Shown here one piece after another: positions 16,753 to 25,548 of a DNA stretch of 64,000 nucleotides. Position 1 is the stretch's first letter. The number at the start of each line of letters is the position of its first letter. Position numbers and translations under genes: made by a program. Source of the DNA: Actinoallomurus vinaceus (lineage in GTDB: Bacteria > Actinomycetota > Actinomycetes > Streptosporangiales > Streptosporangiaceae); assembly GCF_039542055.1 (NCBI RefSeq), contig NZ_BAABHK010000005.1, positions 372,001 through 436,000 of the forward strand. The letters run 5' to 3'. The notes beneath the pieces were generated by a model, which had not been told where the DNA came from, did not search any database, and saw only the letters and a list, made by a program, of their open reading frames with translations.

Positions 16753-17235
16753 CTACAGCGGCCGGGTCAGGTGGACGATTCGCTCGCCGGTGCTCAGATG
16801 CCCCGTACGACCGGTGGGCCGAAAACCGGCCCGTTCGTACAGACGAAGGGCACGGTCGTTGCCCTCGCCGGTCCATAGTTGCAGCGACGTGTGGCCTTGA
16901 CGGAGTGCCTCCTCGCGCACCGCGTCGAGCAGGAGCTCCCCGATCCGATTACCCCAGTGGTCGGGGCGGACGAACACCATGGAGATGTGACACAAGCCGG
17001 GTACGACTCCGCGTGCGCCGTCTTCCTCCCGGCCCGGCTCGGCCGCCGCCATGCCCACGAGTTCTCCGGCGCGCTCGGCGACGACCACCAGGGCGGCCGG
17101 GTCGGCCAGCTTGGCCTGAACCCGGGCGACGCGGTCCGGGCCGGGCGTCTTGTGCCTGGCGGCGTTGGCCAGCCGCCAGACTTCAAGGGCCGCAGTGAGA
17201 TCACCGGGCCGGGCGAGGCGGGTTACGGTGCTCAT
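16753..17235 (-). CDS. GNAT-family N-acetyltransferase
   Basis: A 160-residue single GNAT domain. HISMVFVRPDHWGNRIGELL is beta4 plus the acetyl-CoA pyrophosphate loop (R/Q-x-x-G-x-G/A variant WGNRIG). LQLWTGEGNDRALRLYERAG is the conserved beta5-alpha4 region. It transfers acetyl from acetyl-CoA to an amine. The ATG at 17235 is used because the GNAT fold begins there; upstream codons to 17289 are extension. It lies downstream of xylB but is separated from it by a strong terminator. Confidence 0.8.
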   Translation of the reverse strand: MSTVTRLARPGDLTAALEVWRLANAARHKTPGPDRVARVQAKLADPAALVVVAERAGELVGMAAAEPGREEDGARGVVPGLCHISMVFVRPDHWGNRIGELLLDAVREEALRQGHTSLQLWTGEGNDRALRLYERAGFRPTGRTGHLSTGERIVHLTRPL

Positions 17236-17301
17236 TCGACGGCCATGCCGGCGCCGGACAACGCAGTGATCACCAACTGATCGTGCCACAGCCCCTCCCG
17301 C

Positions 17302-17339
17302 CGGCGGCGGTCCCTGCCGCTGCAGGGGGACCGCCGCCG
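17302..17339 (-). terminator. Strong hairpin terminator after xylB
   Basis: Arms CGGCGGCGGTCCCTGC and GCAGGGGGACCGCCGCCG pair over 16 bases with a 2-base bulge and a four-base loop. The hairpin begins 8 bases past the xylB stop and separates the xylose operon from the acetyltransferase gene. Confidence 0.75.
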
Positions 17340-17346
17340 TACGGGC

Positions 17347-18729
17347 TCAGCGGGACAGGATGTGGTCGCGTGCCTCGGCGTAGCGGTCCCGGATCGCGGG
17401 GACCGCGTCGGCCTCGTACGTCTCCAGGCCCTCGCGCTCCCAGCGCGGCGGTTCGGCCGCTCCGGACAGCGCCCAGGCGGCCTGGGCGGCCGCGCCCTCG
17501 GCGACGTACTCGCCGGTGGGCGGGACCAGCACCGGCCGGCCGAAGACGGTCGGCGCGATGCGGCGTACGGCCTCCGAGCGCGCGGCGCCGCCGATGAGCA
17601 GCACCCGCTCGGCCCGTACGCCCTGGGCGAGGAGCGCGTCGAGCCCGTCGGCGAGGCCGCACAGCATGCCCTCGATCGCCGCCCGCGCCAGGTGCGCCGG
17701 CGTCGACGTGGCCAGGCGCAGGCCGTGGACCGAGCCGGTGGAGTCCGGCCGGTTCGGCGTGCGCTCGCCCTCCAGGTACGGCACGAGCACCAGGCCGTCC
17801 GCGCCGGGCGGTGCGGACAGCGCCAGCCGGGAGACCTCGTGGTGGTCGACGCCGAGCAGGGCCGCGGCGGCGTCGAGCACGCGGGCGGCGTTCAGCGTGC
17901 AGACGAGCGGCAGGAACCGGCCCGTCGCGTCGGCGAACCCGGCGACGTCCCCGGCGGAGTCGGCGGACGCCCGCTCCGCCGCGGTGAACACCGTCCCGGA
18001 CGTGCCGAGGGACACCACCACGTCGCCCGGCCGGAGGCCGAGGCCGAGGGCCGCGCCCATGTTGTCGCCGGTCCCAGCCGACACGAGCGCGCCGGCGGGC
18101 GTACGGCCCGCCGCCTCGGCCGGGCCGAGGACGCGCGGCAGCGCCGGGACCCGCCCGAACGCCATCTCCAGCAGGTCGGGCCGGTACTCCCCGGTGGCGG
18201 GGGACCAGTAGCCGGTGCCGGACGCGTCGCCCCGGTCGGTGACGAACTCACCGGTCAGCCGCCATGTGAGGTAGTCGTGCGGTAGGCACACCGACGCCGT
18301 ACGGGCGGCGGCGTCCGGTTCGTTCCGGGCCAGCCAGCGCAGCTTGGTCACCGTGAACGACGCGACCGGCACACTGCCGACGGCGTCGGCCCACTTGGCC
18401 GGACCGCCGAGCTCGTCGACCAGGTCGCGGGCCGCGCCGGCCGAGCGGGTGTCGTTCCACAGCAGCGCGGGCCGGACGACCTCGCCGGCCTCCGACAGGC
18501 ACACCATGCCGTGCTGCTGCGCCGCGACGCCGATCGCCGCGACGTCGTCCAGGCCGCCCGCCTCGTCGGCCGCCCGCCCGAGCGCGTCCCACCAGGCGGC
18601 GGGGTCGGCCTCGGTGCCGTCCGGATGCGAGGCCTGACCGGCGCGCACGATCCTGCCGGTGGCGGCGTCGGCCACCACCACCTTGCAGGACTGGGTCGAC
18701 GAGTCGACCCCGGCCACGAGCGTGCTCAT
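17347..18729 (-). CDS. xylB: Xylulokinase
   Basis: A 460-residue FGGY-family sugar kinase that phosphorylates D-xylulose with ATP to xylulose 5-phosphate. Phosphate-1 motif VAGVDSSTQSCKVVV opens the N-terminal ATPase fold. AAQQHGMVCL and LWNDTRS are xylulokinase sugar-binding signatures. SAGTGDNMGAALGLG holds the catalytic Asp, and LLIGGAARSEAVRRI the adenosine site. The length is normal or slightly short. It starts with ATG at 18729, 61 bp downstream of xylA, and the two form an operon. A hairpin follows. Confidence 0.93.
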   Translation of the reverse strand: MSTLVAGVDSSTQSCKVVVADAATGRIVRAGQASHPDGTEADPAAWWDALGRAADEAGGLDDVAAIGVAAQQHGMVCLSEAGEVVRPALLWNDTRSAGAARDLVDELGGPAKWADAVGSVPVASFTVTKLRWLARNEPDAAARTASVCLPHDYLTWRLTGEFVTDRGDASGTGYWSPATGEYRPDLLEMAFGRVPALPRVLGPAEAAGRTPAGALVSAGTGDNMGAALGLGLRPGDVVVSLGTSGTVFTAAERASADSAGDVAGFADATGRFLPLVCTLNAARVLDAAAALLGVDHHEVSRLALSAPPGADGLVLVPYLEGERTPNRPDSTGSVHGLRLATSTPAHLARAAIEGMLCGLADGLDALLAQGVRAERVLLIGGAARSEAVRRIAPTVFGRPVLVPPTGEYVAEGAAAQAAWALSGAAEPPRWEREGLETYEADAVPAIRDRYAEARDHILSR

Positions 18730-18790
18730 CGCCTGACTCCCGTCGCCGGCGTGCTCAACGTTCCGCCTCCGCCACCATCAGCGCCCCGGG

Positions 18791-19933
18791 TCACCGGGCG
18801 CCGAGGAGGTGCTCGACCGCCAGCTGGTCGAGGCGCTCGTAGTGGTACCCGCGCTCGCCCGCGGCCTCCACGTCGAAGTCGTCCTCGGCCAGGTGCTCGT
18901 ACGTCTCGCCGGGCGCGAGGGTCGGCTGCGCGAGCTGGTCGACGCGGGACGCGGCGAGCGCCTCCTGCACCTCCGGGTCGGCGCGGAACGCCCGGGCCCG
19001 CTCCTTGAGGATGAGGTAGGTGCGCATGTTCGCGGCGGCGGACGCCCAGACCCCGGAGATGTCCTCGGTACGGGCCGGCTTGTAGTCGAAGTGGCGCGGC
19101 CCGTCGTACCCGCCGTTCTCCAGCAGGTCGACGAGGAAGAACGCGCTCTTCAGATCGCCGTGGCCGAACACGAGGTCCTGGTCGTACTTCGGGCCGTGCT
19201 GGCCGTTCAGGTCGATGTGGAACAGCTTGCCGTGCCACAGCGCCTGCGCGATGCCGTGCACGAAGTTCATCCCGGCCATCTGCTCGTGCCCGACCTCGGG
19301 GTTGAGGCCCACCATGTCCGAGTGCTCGAGCGAGCCGATGAACGCCAGGGCGTGGCCGATCGTCGGCAGCAGGATGTCGCCGCGGGGCTCGTTCGGCTTC
19401 GGCTCGAGGGCGAAGCGGATGCCGTAGCCCTTGTCGGTGACGTACGCGGCGAGCAGGTCGATGGCCTCGCGGAACCGGTCGAGCGCCACCCGCACGTCCT
19501 TGGCCCCGTCGGACTCGGCGCCCTCGCGCCCGCCCCAGAAGACATAGGTGTGCGCGCCCAGCTCGGCGGCCAGGTCGAGGTTGCGCATGACCTTGCGGAT
19601 GGCGTAGCGGCGGATGTCGCGGTCGTTGGAAGTGAACGCGCCGTCCTTGAACACCGGGTGGGTGAACAGGTTCGTGGTCGCCATCGGCACCTTGAGGCCG
19701 GTCTCGTCGAGGGCCGTGCGGAACGCCGCGACCGCCTTGTCCCGATCCGGCTCGACCGCGAGGAGGTCGTCGTCGTGGAACGTCACCCCGTAGGCGCCGA
19801 GCTCGGCGAGCCGGTGCACCGCCTCGACCGGGTCGAGCGGGGGCCGGGTGGCGTCGCCGAACGGGTCGCGCGCCGGCCAGCCGACGGTCCACAGCCCGAA
19901 GGTGAACTTGTCCTCAGGGGTGGGTTCGAACAT
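18791..19933 (-). CDS. xylA: Xylose isomerase
   Basis: A 380-residue TIM-barrel aldose-ketose isomerase converting D-xylose to D-xylulose. The active-site His is in VTFHDDDL. Metal ligands lie in ALEPKPNEPRG (Glu, Lys), NPEVGHEQMAG (Glu, His) and HIDLNGQHGPKYDQDL (Asp residues). VFWGGREG is the usual signature loop. The length matches the short actinobacterial class I enzymes. The ATG at 19933 has GAGGAGA upstream. It leads the xylA-xylB operon and is divergent from a ROK regulator with operator half-sites between them. Confidence 0.95.
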   Translation of the reverse strand: MFEPTPEDKFTFGLWTVGWPARDPFGDATRPPLDPVEAVHRLAELGAYGVTFHDDDLLAVEPDRDKAVAAFRTALDETGLKVPMATTNLFTHPVFKDGAFTSNDRDIRRYAIRKVMRNLDLAAELGAHTYVFWGGREGAESDGAKDVRVALDRFREAIDLLAAYVTDKGYGIRFALEPKPNEPRGDILLPTIGHALAFIGSLEHSDMVGLNPEVGHEQMAGMNFVHGIAQALWHGKLFHIDLNGQHGPKYDQDLVFGHGDLKSAFFLVDLLENGGYDGPRHFDYKPARTEDISGVWASAAANMRTYLILKERARAFRADPEVQEALAASRVDQLAQPTLAPGETYEHLAEDDFDVEAAGERGYHYERLDQLAVEHLLGAR

Positions 19934-19961
19934 CTCGTCTCCTCAATTCGTTCAGGCTCTG

Positions 19962-20019
19962 GACTAATTAAAACCCGCAGGTGCCGAGTGTCAACAGGGG
20001 AGATGTTCAATGATTAGTC
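19962..20019. promoter_or_regulatory. Paired inverted operator half-sites between xylA and the ROK gene
   Basis: GACTAATTA (19962-19970) and TGATTAGTC (20011-20019) are inverted copies matching at eight of nine positions. The first sits 29 bases upstream of the xylA start, in its promoter. The second ends just before the ROK start codon. The A/T-rich core stands out in this GC-rich DNA. These are the likely binding sites of the ROK repressor, controlling xylAB and itself. Confidence 0.6.
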
Positions 20020-20026
20020 TGTGAAC

Positions 20027-21274
20027 ATGCGCAATGAGATCACGCCCGTCCGGCACGGCACCATGCGCGCCCGCAACCTGGCCGTGGTGCTGGGTGAGAT
20101 CTCCCGCAGGCAGCCGGTGAGCCGCGCCCGCCTCGCCGACGTGACCGGCTTCACCAAGACCACCGTATCCAGTCTCGTCGCCGCGCTGAAGGACGCCGGT
20201 CTCGTCCGCGAGGACGGGCCGGTACGGGACGGCGAGCGCGGCCGTCCCGCCACGGCCGTCTCGGTCAACGGCGACCGCGTCGCGGGCCTCGGCCTGGAGG
20301 TCAACGTCGACTACCTGGCCGCCTGCGTGCTCGACCTCGGGCGGCGAATCCGGCACCGGCACATCGTCGCCGCCGACAACCGGGGCCGTGACCCCGAGCG
20401 CGTCATCGGCGCGCTGACGGACCTGGCCGAGACGGCGATCGCCGCGGCGGGGGAGCAGGGCCTGACGGTCGCCGGCGCGGTGGTCGCGCTGCCCGGCACC
20501 CTCGACCGGGCCGGCGGCCGCGTACGGACCGCGCCCAACCTCGGCTGGCGCGACGTCGCCGCCGAGGACCTGCTGACCGCCGGGCTGCCGCCGCTCGCGC
20601 TGCCCGCCGACCAGGACAACGAGGCGAACCTCGCCGCTCTCGGTGAGTTGTGGTTCGGCGACGGCCCGGACCTCGGCTCGTACGTCCACGTCTCCGGTGA
20701 GATCGGCGTCGGCGCGGGCATCGTCGTGGACGGCCGGGTGTTCCGCGGGGCGCACGGCTTCGCCGGCGAACTCGGCCACGTCGTCGTCGACCCGGACGGC
20801 CCGCCCTGCGCGTGCGGCGGCCGCGGCTGCCTGGAGCAGGCCGCGGGCCAGGAGGCGATCCTGCGGGCCGCGGGCATCCCGGACGTCACGGCCACGTCCA
20901 CCGCCGGCCCCGACGGTCCGCTCGCCGCCCTCGTGACCCTGCTGCGCGGCGGCGACGAACGGGCGCTGTCCGCGGTACGCCGCGCGGGCGAGGCACTCGG
21001 GCAGGCGCTCGCCGCGGCCGTCAACCTCCTCGACCCGGACACCATCGTGCTCGGCGGCATCTTCTCCGCGCTCGCCCCCTGGGCGCGCCCGGCGGTGGAG
21101 GCGGCGCTCGCGCGCGGCACCGGCATCGTCCGGACCGCGCCTCCCCGGCTGACCGTCTCGCGTCTGGGCGGCGACGCCGCCGCCCTGGGAGCCGCCGCGC
21201 TCGTCGTCGAACGCGTCATGAACGATCCCGCGCTTCTTCTCGCGGAGATATCGGCACGGCCGGACGGACGGTGA
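20027..21274 (+). CDS. xylR: ROK-family xylose repressor
   Basis: A 415-residue ROK (repressor, ORF, kinase) protein. The winged helix-turn-helix at residues 10-75 includes RARLADVTGFTKTTVSSLVA. The sugar-kinase-like domain has VVALPGTLD, the sugar-binding EXGH-type segment HGFAGELGHVVVD and the zinc-binding CACGGRGCLEQ. In actinomycetes such proteins repress xylAB and release DNA when xylose binds. It is divergent from xylA, with an operator half-site touching its start. The ATG at 20027 is preferred; an in-frame GTG lies two codons upstream. The symbol follows context, since ROK proteins for other sugars look alike. Confidence 0.85.
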   Translation: MRNEITPVRHGTMRARNLAVVLGEISRRQPVSRARLADVTGFTKTTVSSLVAALKDAGLVREDGPVRDGERGRPATAVSVNGDRVAGLGLEVNVDYLAACVLDLGRRIRHRHIVAADNRGRDPERVIGALTDLAETAIAAAGEQGLTVAGAVVALPGTLDRAGGRVRTAPNLGWRDVAAEDLLTAGLPPLALPADQDNEANLAALGELWFGDGPDLGSYVHVSGEIGVGAGIVVDGRVFRGAHGFAGELGHVVVDPDGPPCACGGRGCLEQAAGQEAILRAAGIPDVTATSTAGPDGPLAALVTLLRGGDERALSAVRRAGEALGQALAAAVNLLDPDTIVLGGIFSALAPWARPAVEAALARGTGIVRTAPPRLTVSRLGGDAAALGAAALVVERVMNDPALLLAEISARPDGR

Positions 21275-21379
21275 CGGGAGGGATCCGTCAGAGTCACGGA
21301 AAACGACGGTCCGGTGGCATGTTTCCGTTTCGTGATCAAACGTCGGACAACCCGGTGTCGAAGAGGTTCGTCTTCTCTC

Positions 21380-21398
21380 TCGCGTGAAGATCACGCGA
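21380..21398. promoter_or_regulatory. Perfect inverted repeat upstream of a secreted-protein gene
   Basis: TCGCGTGA and TCACGCGA are separated by AGA and end 29 bases before the TTG start at 21428. The repeat could be an operator or a 5'-leader hairpin. Confidence 0.4.
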
Positions 21399-21427
21399 AT
21401 CCATCATTCGACCCACAGGTGATTGCT

Positions 21428-22282
21428 TTGCGACGTATCACCCTCGGCATCCTCAGCGCTTCGGCGGTGATGTGCACGCTCGCAGCCGTGCCGCCCGCCG
21501 CGCTGGCCGAAACGGCGGCCCCTGGCGCGTCCCAGGCGCGACTCGACCAGAGGCCCCTCTCCTTCAGCAGTTTCACCGTCTCGTACGACCCGTACGCGAA
21601 TGTGACGATCAACGGGGGTCTGCGCAGCGATTCCGCCATTTATGACGCGCTGCCGCTAACGATCGAGTACTCGTTCGACGGAAAGACGGGCTGGACCGTC
21701 AAGAAGACGGTCACGGCGGACACGGGCGCCAACGCGTTCAACACCACTTTCAACTACAACCAGTCCGGTTACTGGCGGGCGCGGTTCGCCGGTAACGCGA
21801 CGTACCAGGCGGCGACCAGCCCGGTGCGCAAGGCCTGGCGCTGGCGGACCGAGATCCACTCCTTCAAGGTCTCGCCGAAGAAGGTCCGCAAGAACCGGTA
21901 CGTGACGGCGAGCGGCCGCCTGATCCACTGGACCACGATCAGCAAGCACAGCGGCTACGCCGGCCGTAGAGTCCGGATCATCTTCCGGTTCAAGGGCAAG
22001 AAGACCTGGTACCACCTCAAGTGGACCAAGACGAACAGCAAGGGCTACTTCAAGCAGAAGGTCCACGCGTACGGCAGCGGCTACTACGCCGCGGTCTTCG
22101 AAGGTGGCAAGGGAACCTTCGCCACCGGCTCGGACAACACGCCGTACGTGAAGACCTACGGCATCGGCGGCGGGTCCGTCGCGGCGCAGACTGTCCCCGG
22201 TCCGGTCGTGAACTGGACGCCGTCCCCGTCGTCGTCGGCGGTGTCCGCCACGGCTCCGCAGCTCTCGGCCCGCCGGGACTGA
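21428..22282 (+). CDS. Secreted hypothetical protein, basic, beta-rich
   Basis: A 284-residue exported protein with a signal peptide (RRITLGILSASAVMCTLAAV, cleavage after ALA). The mature part has one or two Ig-like or bacterial beta-sandwich domains similar to those in actinobacterial surface proteins, with motifs such as GYWRARFAGNATYQAATS and GYYAAVFEGGKGTFATGSDN. A very basic stretch (KVSPKKVRKNRYVTASG) links them. The tail is Ser/Pro-rich. A TTG start at 21428 is chosen because AGG lies eight bases upstream and the signal peptide begins there; GTG at 21419 is possible. The function is unknown. A 38-bp palindrome terminates the gene. Confidence 0.7.
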   Translation: MRRITLGILSASAVMCTLAAVPPAALAETAAPGASQARLDQRPLSFSSFTVSYDPYANVTINGGLRSDSAIYDALPLTIEYSFDGKTGWTVKKTVTADTGANAFNTTFNYNQSGYWRARFAGNATYQAATSPVRKAWRWRTEIHSFKVSPKKVRKNRYVTASGRLIHWTTISKHSGYAGRRVRIIFRFKGKKTWYHLKWTKTNSKGYFKQKVHAYGSGYYAAVFEGGKGTFATGSDNTPYVKTYGIGGGSVAAQTVPGPVVNWTPSPSSSAVSATAPQLSARRD

Positions 22283-22312
22283 TCGGAGACACCGAGCCTC
22301 TCGAGGCCGATC

Positions 22313-22350
22313 GGGCGTCGCCCGTCCACCGCGGTGGACGGGCGACGCCC
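22313..22350. terminator. 38-bp perfect palindrome terminator
   Basis: The 19-base arm GGGCGTCGCCCGTCCACCG is followed at once by its exact reverse complement. It lies 30 bp past the stop of the secreted-protein gene and just before the 162-bp repeat. It would form a very stable hairpin on either strand. Confidence 0.75.
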
Positions 22351-22360
22351 GTGTCGCACC

Positions 22361-22522
22361 GGCCCGACGAGGCTCACCGGATCCGTTAAGTTGATCATGA
22401 TTCGTGAGGGAGACTCATTTGCCTCGGTCGGCGAGCGAACGGGAAGGGGGCTCGATGACGATGGACGCGATGGTCCCGGACGGCCTCGACACCGCCACCC
22501 CGAACGTGGCCCGCACGCACGA
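22361..22522 (+). repeat. 162-bp direct repeat, copy A
   Basis: This segment matches 25549-25710 at roughly 94 percent, with no gaps over 162 bases. It contains the leader, the GAAGGGGG ribosome site and the first codons of a Methyltransf_19 gene. The copies lie 3188 bp apart and flank the SpoIIE-type gene. Confidence 0.9.
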
Positions 22523-22524
22523 CG
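22455..22524 (+). pseudogene. Beheaded Methyltransf_19 gene (first ~22 codons only)
   Basis: From ATG 22455 the frame reads MTMDAMVPDGLDTATPNVAR, identical to the start of the intact methyltransferase at 25643. The homology then ends (intact copy MYDYYLGGKD, this copy THDESRVEW). The body of the gene is missing, and what follows is the end of the SpoIIE gene on the other strand. The leader and ribosome site are preserved, so a short peptide could still be made. Confidence 0.8.
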
Positions 22525-22609
22525 AGTCCCGTGTCGAGTGGCTGCACCCTCGCACCCTGACGCCCAGGGCCCACATGCCCTGGGCGCGACATGGGTGTCG
22601 AGTCGGAGG

Positions 22610-25411
22610 TCACAGGGCGGTGTCGTCGAACTGCTCGAGGAGAGCGTCGGCCAGTGTGCCGCCCGGGGCGCTGTGGGCGCCGTCGTCGAGGGACTGTTCG
22701 GCCCATATGACCTTGCCCTCGGATGTGTACCGCGTCCCCCAGCGCTGAGAGAGCTGCGCCACGAGGAACAGTCCCCGCCCGCCTTCATCCATGGTCGCGG
22801 CGCGGCGCAGGCGTGGTGAGGTGCTGCTGCCGTCCGACACCTCGCAGGTCAGGCCGCGTCCGTGGAGCAGCCTTACCCGGATCGGCGGTGATCCGTACCG
22901 GATCGCGTTCGTGACCAGCTCGCTGACGATCAGTTCGGTTGTGAAGGCGACCTTCTCCAGCCCCCACTCCCGCAACGTCTCTCTGAAGTGCTCGCGCGCG
23001 GTGGCGACCGCTGCGGCGTTGGCCGGCACGTCCAATTCGGCCACGCGCGAGGGCGGGAGCAGCTTGGTGCGCGCTACCAGCAGTGCGATGTCGTCGGTGG
23101 GGTGCGTCGGAATGACAGCGTCGATCACCACCTGACACGTCTCCTCCGGACTGTGTCCCTCGGTCCGCTCCAATGTCCGGCGCAGTTCGTCCAGCCCGCC
23201 GTCGATGTCGCGGGTCCGGTCCTCGACCAGCCCGTCGGTGTACAGCACCAGTCGTGCGCCCTCTGGCAGGCGCAGCTCGACGGTTTCGAAGGGGTGGCCA
23301 CCGAGTCCGAGCGGGGGTGATGCCGGTACGTCCGGAAAGGTGACTGTTCCATCCGGGAACACCACCGCCGGGCCGAGGTGTCCCGCACGGGCGATCGTGC
23401 ACCCCCCTGTTACCGGGTCGTAGATCGCGTACAGGCACGTGGCTCCCGTCACCTCGTCCGCTCTGTGGCCTTCGGTGTCCTCGCTGGTGCTGTCCTCGTC
23501 GTCCATGCGCGTGACCAGGTCGTCCAGGTATCCGAGGACCTCGTCCACCGGGAGGTCCAGCGCGGCGAAGTTGTGCGCGGCGGTGCGCAGCCGCCCCATC
23601 GTCACCGCCGCGTGCAGTCCGTGACCGACGACGTCACCGATCGCCAGCGCCACTCGTGCCCCTGGCAGGGGGATGAGGTCGAACCAGTCCCCGCCTACTC
23701 CTGCCTTCGCGGGCAGGTATCGCCAGGCCACATCCAGGGCTTCCTGTTCCGGCTGCCCCCGCGGCAGCAGACTCCGCTGCAGCGTGGCCGCCATCGCGTG
23801 TTCCCGGATGAAGCGCCGCGCGTTGTCGATGGCCACCGCCGCCCGTGCGGTCAGCTCCTCCGCCAGCAACAGGTCCTCCTGCTCGAACGCCGGCGCATCC
23901 CCCACCCGGAAGAAGCTCGCCACGCCCAGCGGAATGCCCCGTGCCTGCAGCGGCACGGTCACCAGCGAGTGGAACCCGTACTCCAGCGCCCTCTCGGCGC
24001 GCTCCGGGGCCTGCTCCTGCCATCCCCGCGCCTGCCGCAGCTCCGCCCTCAGCACCCCGCAACCCCGCTCCAACGCTTGTATCTGGGGCGCCGCCGACGT
24101 ATACGTGATCCGTTCACCCACCGGCCACAGGGGCGACGTCGGCTGATCGCCGCTCTTCGCCGTACGCCGCAGATGCCGCAATCTGTCCGCCGTTGGCTCC
24201 TCCCCTCGCATCACCGCGTCCAGTAGGTCCACCGTGACGACGTCGGCCAACTGTGGTACGGCCACCTGAGCCAGTTCCTGTGCCTCATGGACCATGTCCA
24301 GCGTGGTCCCAATCCGTATTCCCGCCTCATACAGCAGCTTCAGACGCTCCCGCGCCACCTCCGCCCGCCCGGTCACCGCAGCCAGTTCGGTGGTGTCCCG
24401 CAACGTCACCACGCTGCCCCCCTGAGCCCCGTTCAGGAACGTGGGCCGCTTGTTCACCGCCAGCAACCGGTCCTCCGCCCGATGCACCTCATCCGTGACC
24501 GGCTCCGCCGACAGCAGCAATCGCGATATCCGCTCCGGCAGCCCGAGGTCCCGCACATGCCGCCCATCCGCGTCCGCCGGCAGGCCCAAAAGCCGCTTCG
24601 CCTCGTCGTTGGCCAGCACCAGTCGCCCATCGGCATCGGTGATCAGTACGCCTTCTCGCACCGCGTGCAGGACCGCGTCGTGATGCTCGTACATCCGCGT
24701 CATTTCCGCCGGACCCAGGCCGTGCGTCTGCCGCCGCAGCCGCCGTGATACCAGCGCCGTCCCGGCGGCAGCCACGGCCAGCGCGGCCGCGCCGCTCCCC
24801 AAGGTGATCGGCAGTTGCGGCGTCCACTGTCTCGCCACGGCCTGGACCGTGAGCCCGGCGGACACCAGGCCGACGACCGCGCCCCTGTCATCGGTCACCG
24901 GGACCACCGCCTGGACGTAGGTTTTCCAGCCCACCGGTACGGGCGGCCCGCCTGCCTCCTCAATGACGATGTGGCCCTTCAGCGCCGGTTGGATGTGGCC
25001 GACGAACTTCCCGCCGATCGCGCTGGTGTAGGGGAACGTGTAGCGGATTCCTTGGGTGTTCATGACGACGATGAAGTCCACGCCCGCTACCTTGCGGGTC
25101 GCTTCGGTGCGCGGTTGCAGCACCGCCGTAGGGTTCGGGCTGCGCAGCGCCTGGACCAGGCCCGGGGACTTCGCGAACGCCACGGCCGTGGCGAGCGACA
25201 CTCGACGCGCCTGCTGCAGGGCGTGATGCGCCGCCTGCCGCACCTCCATCGTCACCGTGGCCGCGACCAGCAGTACCACGATCACGACCTGGAGAAGGAA
25301 CACCTGCCCGGCGGCACTGCGCGGGTTCAGCAGTGAGACGCGACGTTCAAGCGAGCGCCCGACGAACGGATGACGGAACGGCATCCGATATCGCCGGAAA
25401 GGTGCCCCCAT
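22610..25411 (-). CDS. SpoIIE-family phosphatase with Cache, PAS, GAF and HATPase_c domains
   Basis: A 933-residue membrane signalling protein. In order: TM1 (about 36-57), an extracellular CitA/Cache-like sensor (58-200) with FIVVMNTQGIRY, TM2 (202-222), PAS (240-345, ending VVTLRDTTEL), GAF (360-540), PP2C/SpoIIE phosphatase (about 560-770, metal sites GGDWFDLIPL and AIGDVVGHG) and a C-terminal RsbW-like ATPase/anti-sigma kinase (N-box ELVTNAIRYG, G-box GGRGLFLV). Such proteins control anti-anti-sigma factor phosphorylation in response to an external ligand. Phosphatase and kinase in one chain suggests it sets both directions. No anti-anti-sigma or sigma gene is adjacent. It lies between two copies of a 162-bp repeat. 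Confidence 0.88.
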   Translation of the reverse strand: MGAPFRRYRMPFRHPFVGRSLERRVSLLNPRSAAGQVFLLQVVIVVLLVAATVTMEVRQAAHHALQQARRVSLATAVAFAKSPGLVQALRSPNPTAVLQPRTEATRKVAGVDFIVVMNTQGIRYTFPYTSAIGGKFVGHIQPALKGHIVIEEAGGPPVPVGWKTYVQAVVPVTDDRGAVVGLVSAGLTVQAVARQWTPQLPITLGSGAAALAVAAAGTALVSRRLRRQTHGLGPAEMTRMYEHHDAVLHAVREGVLITDADGRLVLANDEAKRLLGLPADADGRHVRDLGLPERISRLLLSAEPVTDEVHRAEDRLLAVNKRPTFLNGAQGGSVVTLRDTTELAAVTGRAEVARERLKLLYEAGIRIGTTLDMVHEAQELAQVAVPQLADVVTVDLLDAVMRGEEPTADRLRHLRRTAKSGDQPTSPLWPVGERITYTSAAPQIQALERGCGVLRAELRQARGWQEQAPERAERALEYGFHSLVTVPLQARGIPLGVASFFRVGDAPAFEQEDLLLAEELTARAAVAIDNARRFIREHAMAATLQRSLLPRGQPEQEALDVAWRYLPAKAGVGGDWFDLIPLPGARVALAIGDVVGHGLHAAVTMGRLRTAAHNFAALDLPVDEVLGYLDDLVTRMDDEDSTSEDTEGHRADEVTGATCLYAIYDPVTGGCTIARAGHLGPAVVFPDGTVTFPDVPASPPLGLGGHPFETVELRLPEGARLVLYTDGLVEDRTRDIDGGLDELRRTLERTEGHSPEETCQVVIDAVIPTHPTDDIALLVARTKLLPPSRVAELDVPANAAAVATAREHFRETLREWGLEKVAFTTELIVSELVTNAIRYGSPPIRVRLLHGRGLTCEVSDGSSTSPRLRRAATMDEGGRGLFLVAQLSQRWGTRYTSEGKVIWAEQSLDDGAHSAPGGTLADALLEQFDDTAL

Positions 25412-25548
25412 GTCCCATTCATAGCACTACCCTGAGAGGCCGGACGGACCGCCCAGCGCCGTAGCGAGCACCACGCCTGGCGGTCGGTGGTGGCAGCACC
25501 GGCGGAGGCATGACCGCCGAGGTGGCGCTGCGCGCCCGTGATCAGGGC

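Noticed and set aside
22404..22748. 114-codon frame starting in repeat copy A
   Set aside because: Only the first ~20 codons after 22455 are methyltransferase sequence. The remainder is antisense to the SpoIIE-type gene, so it is reported as a truncated pseudogene.
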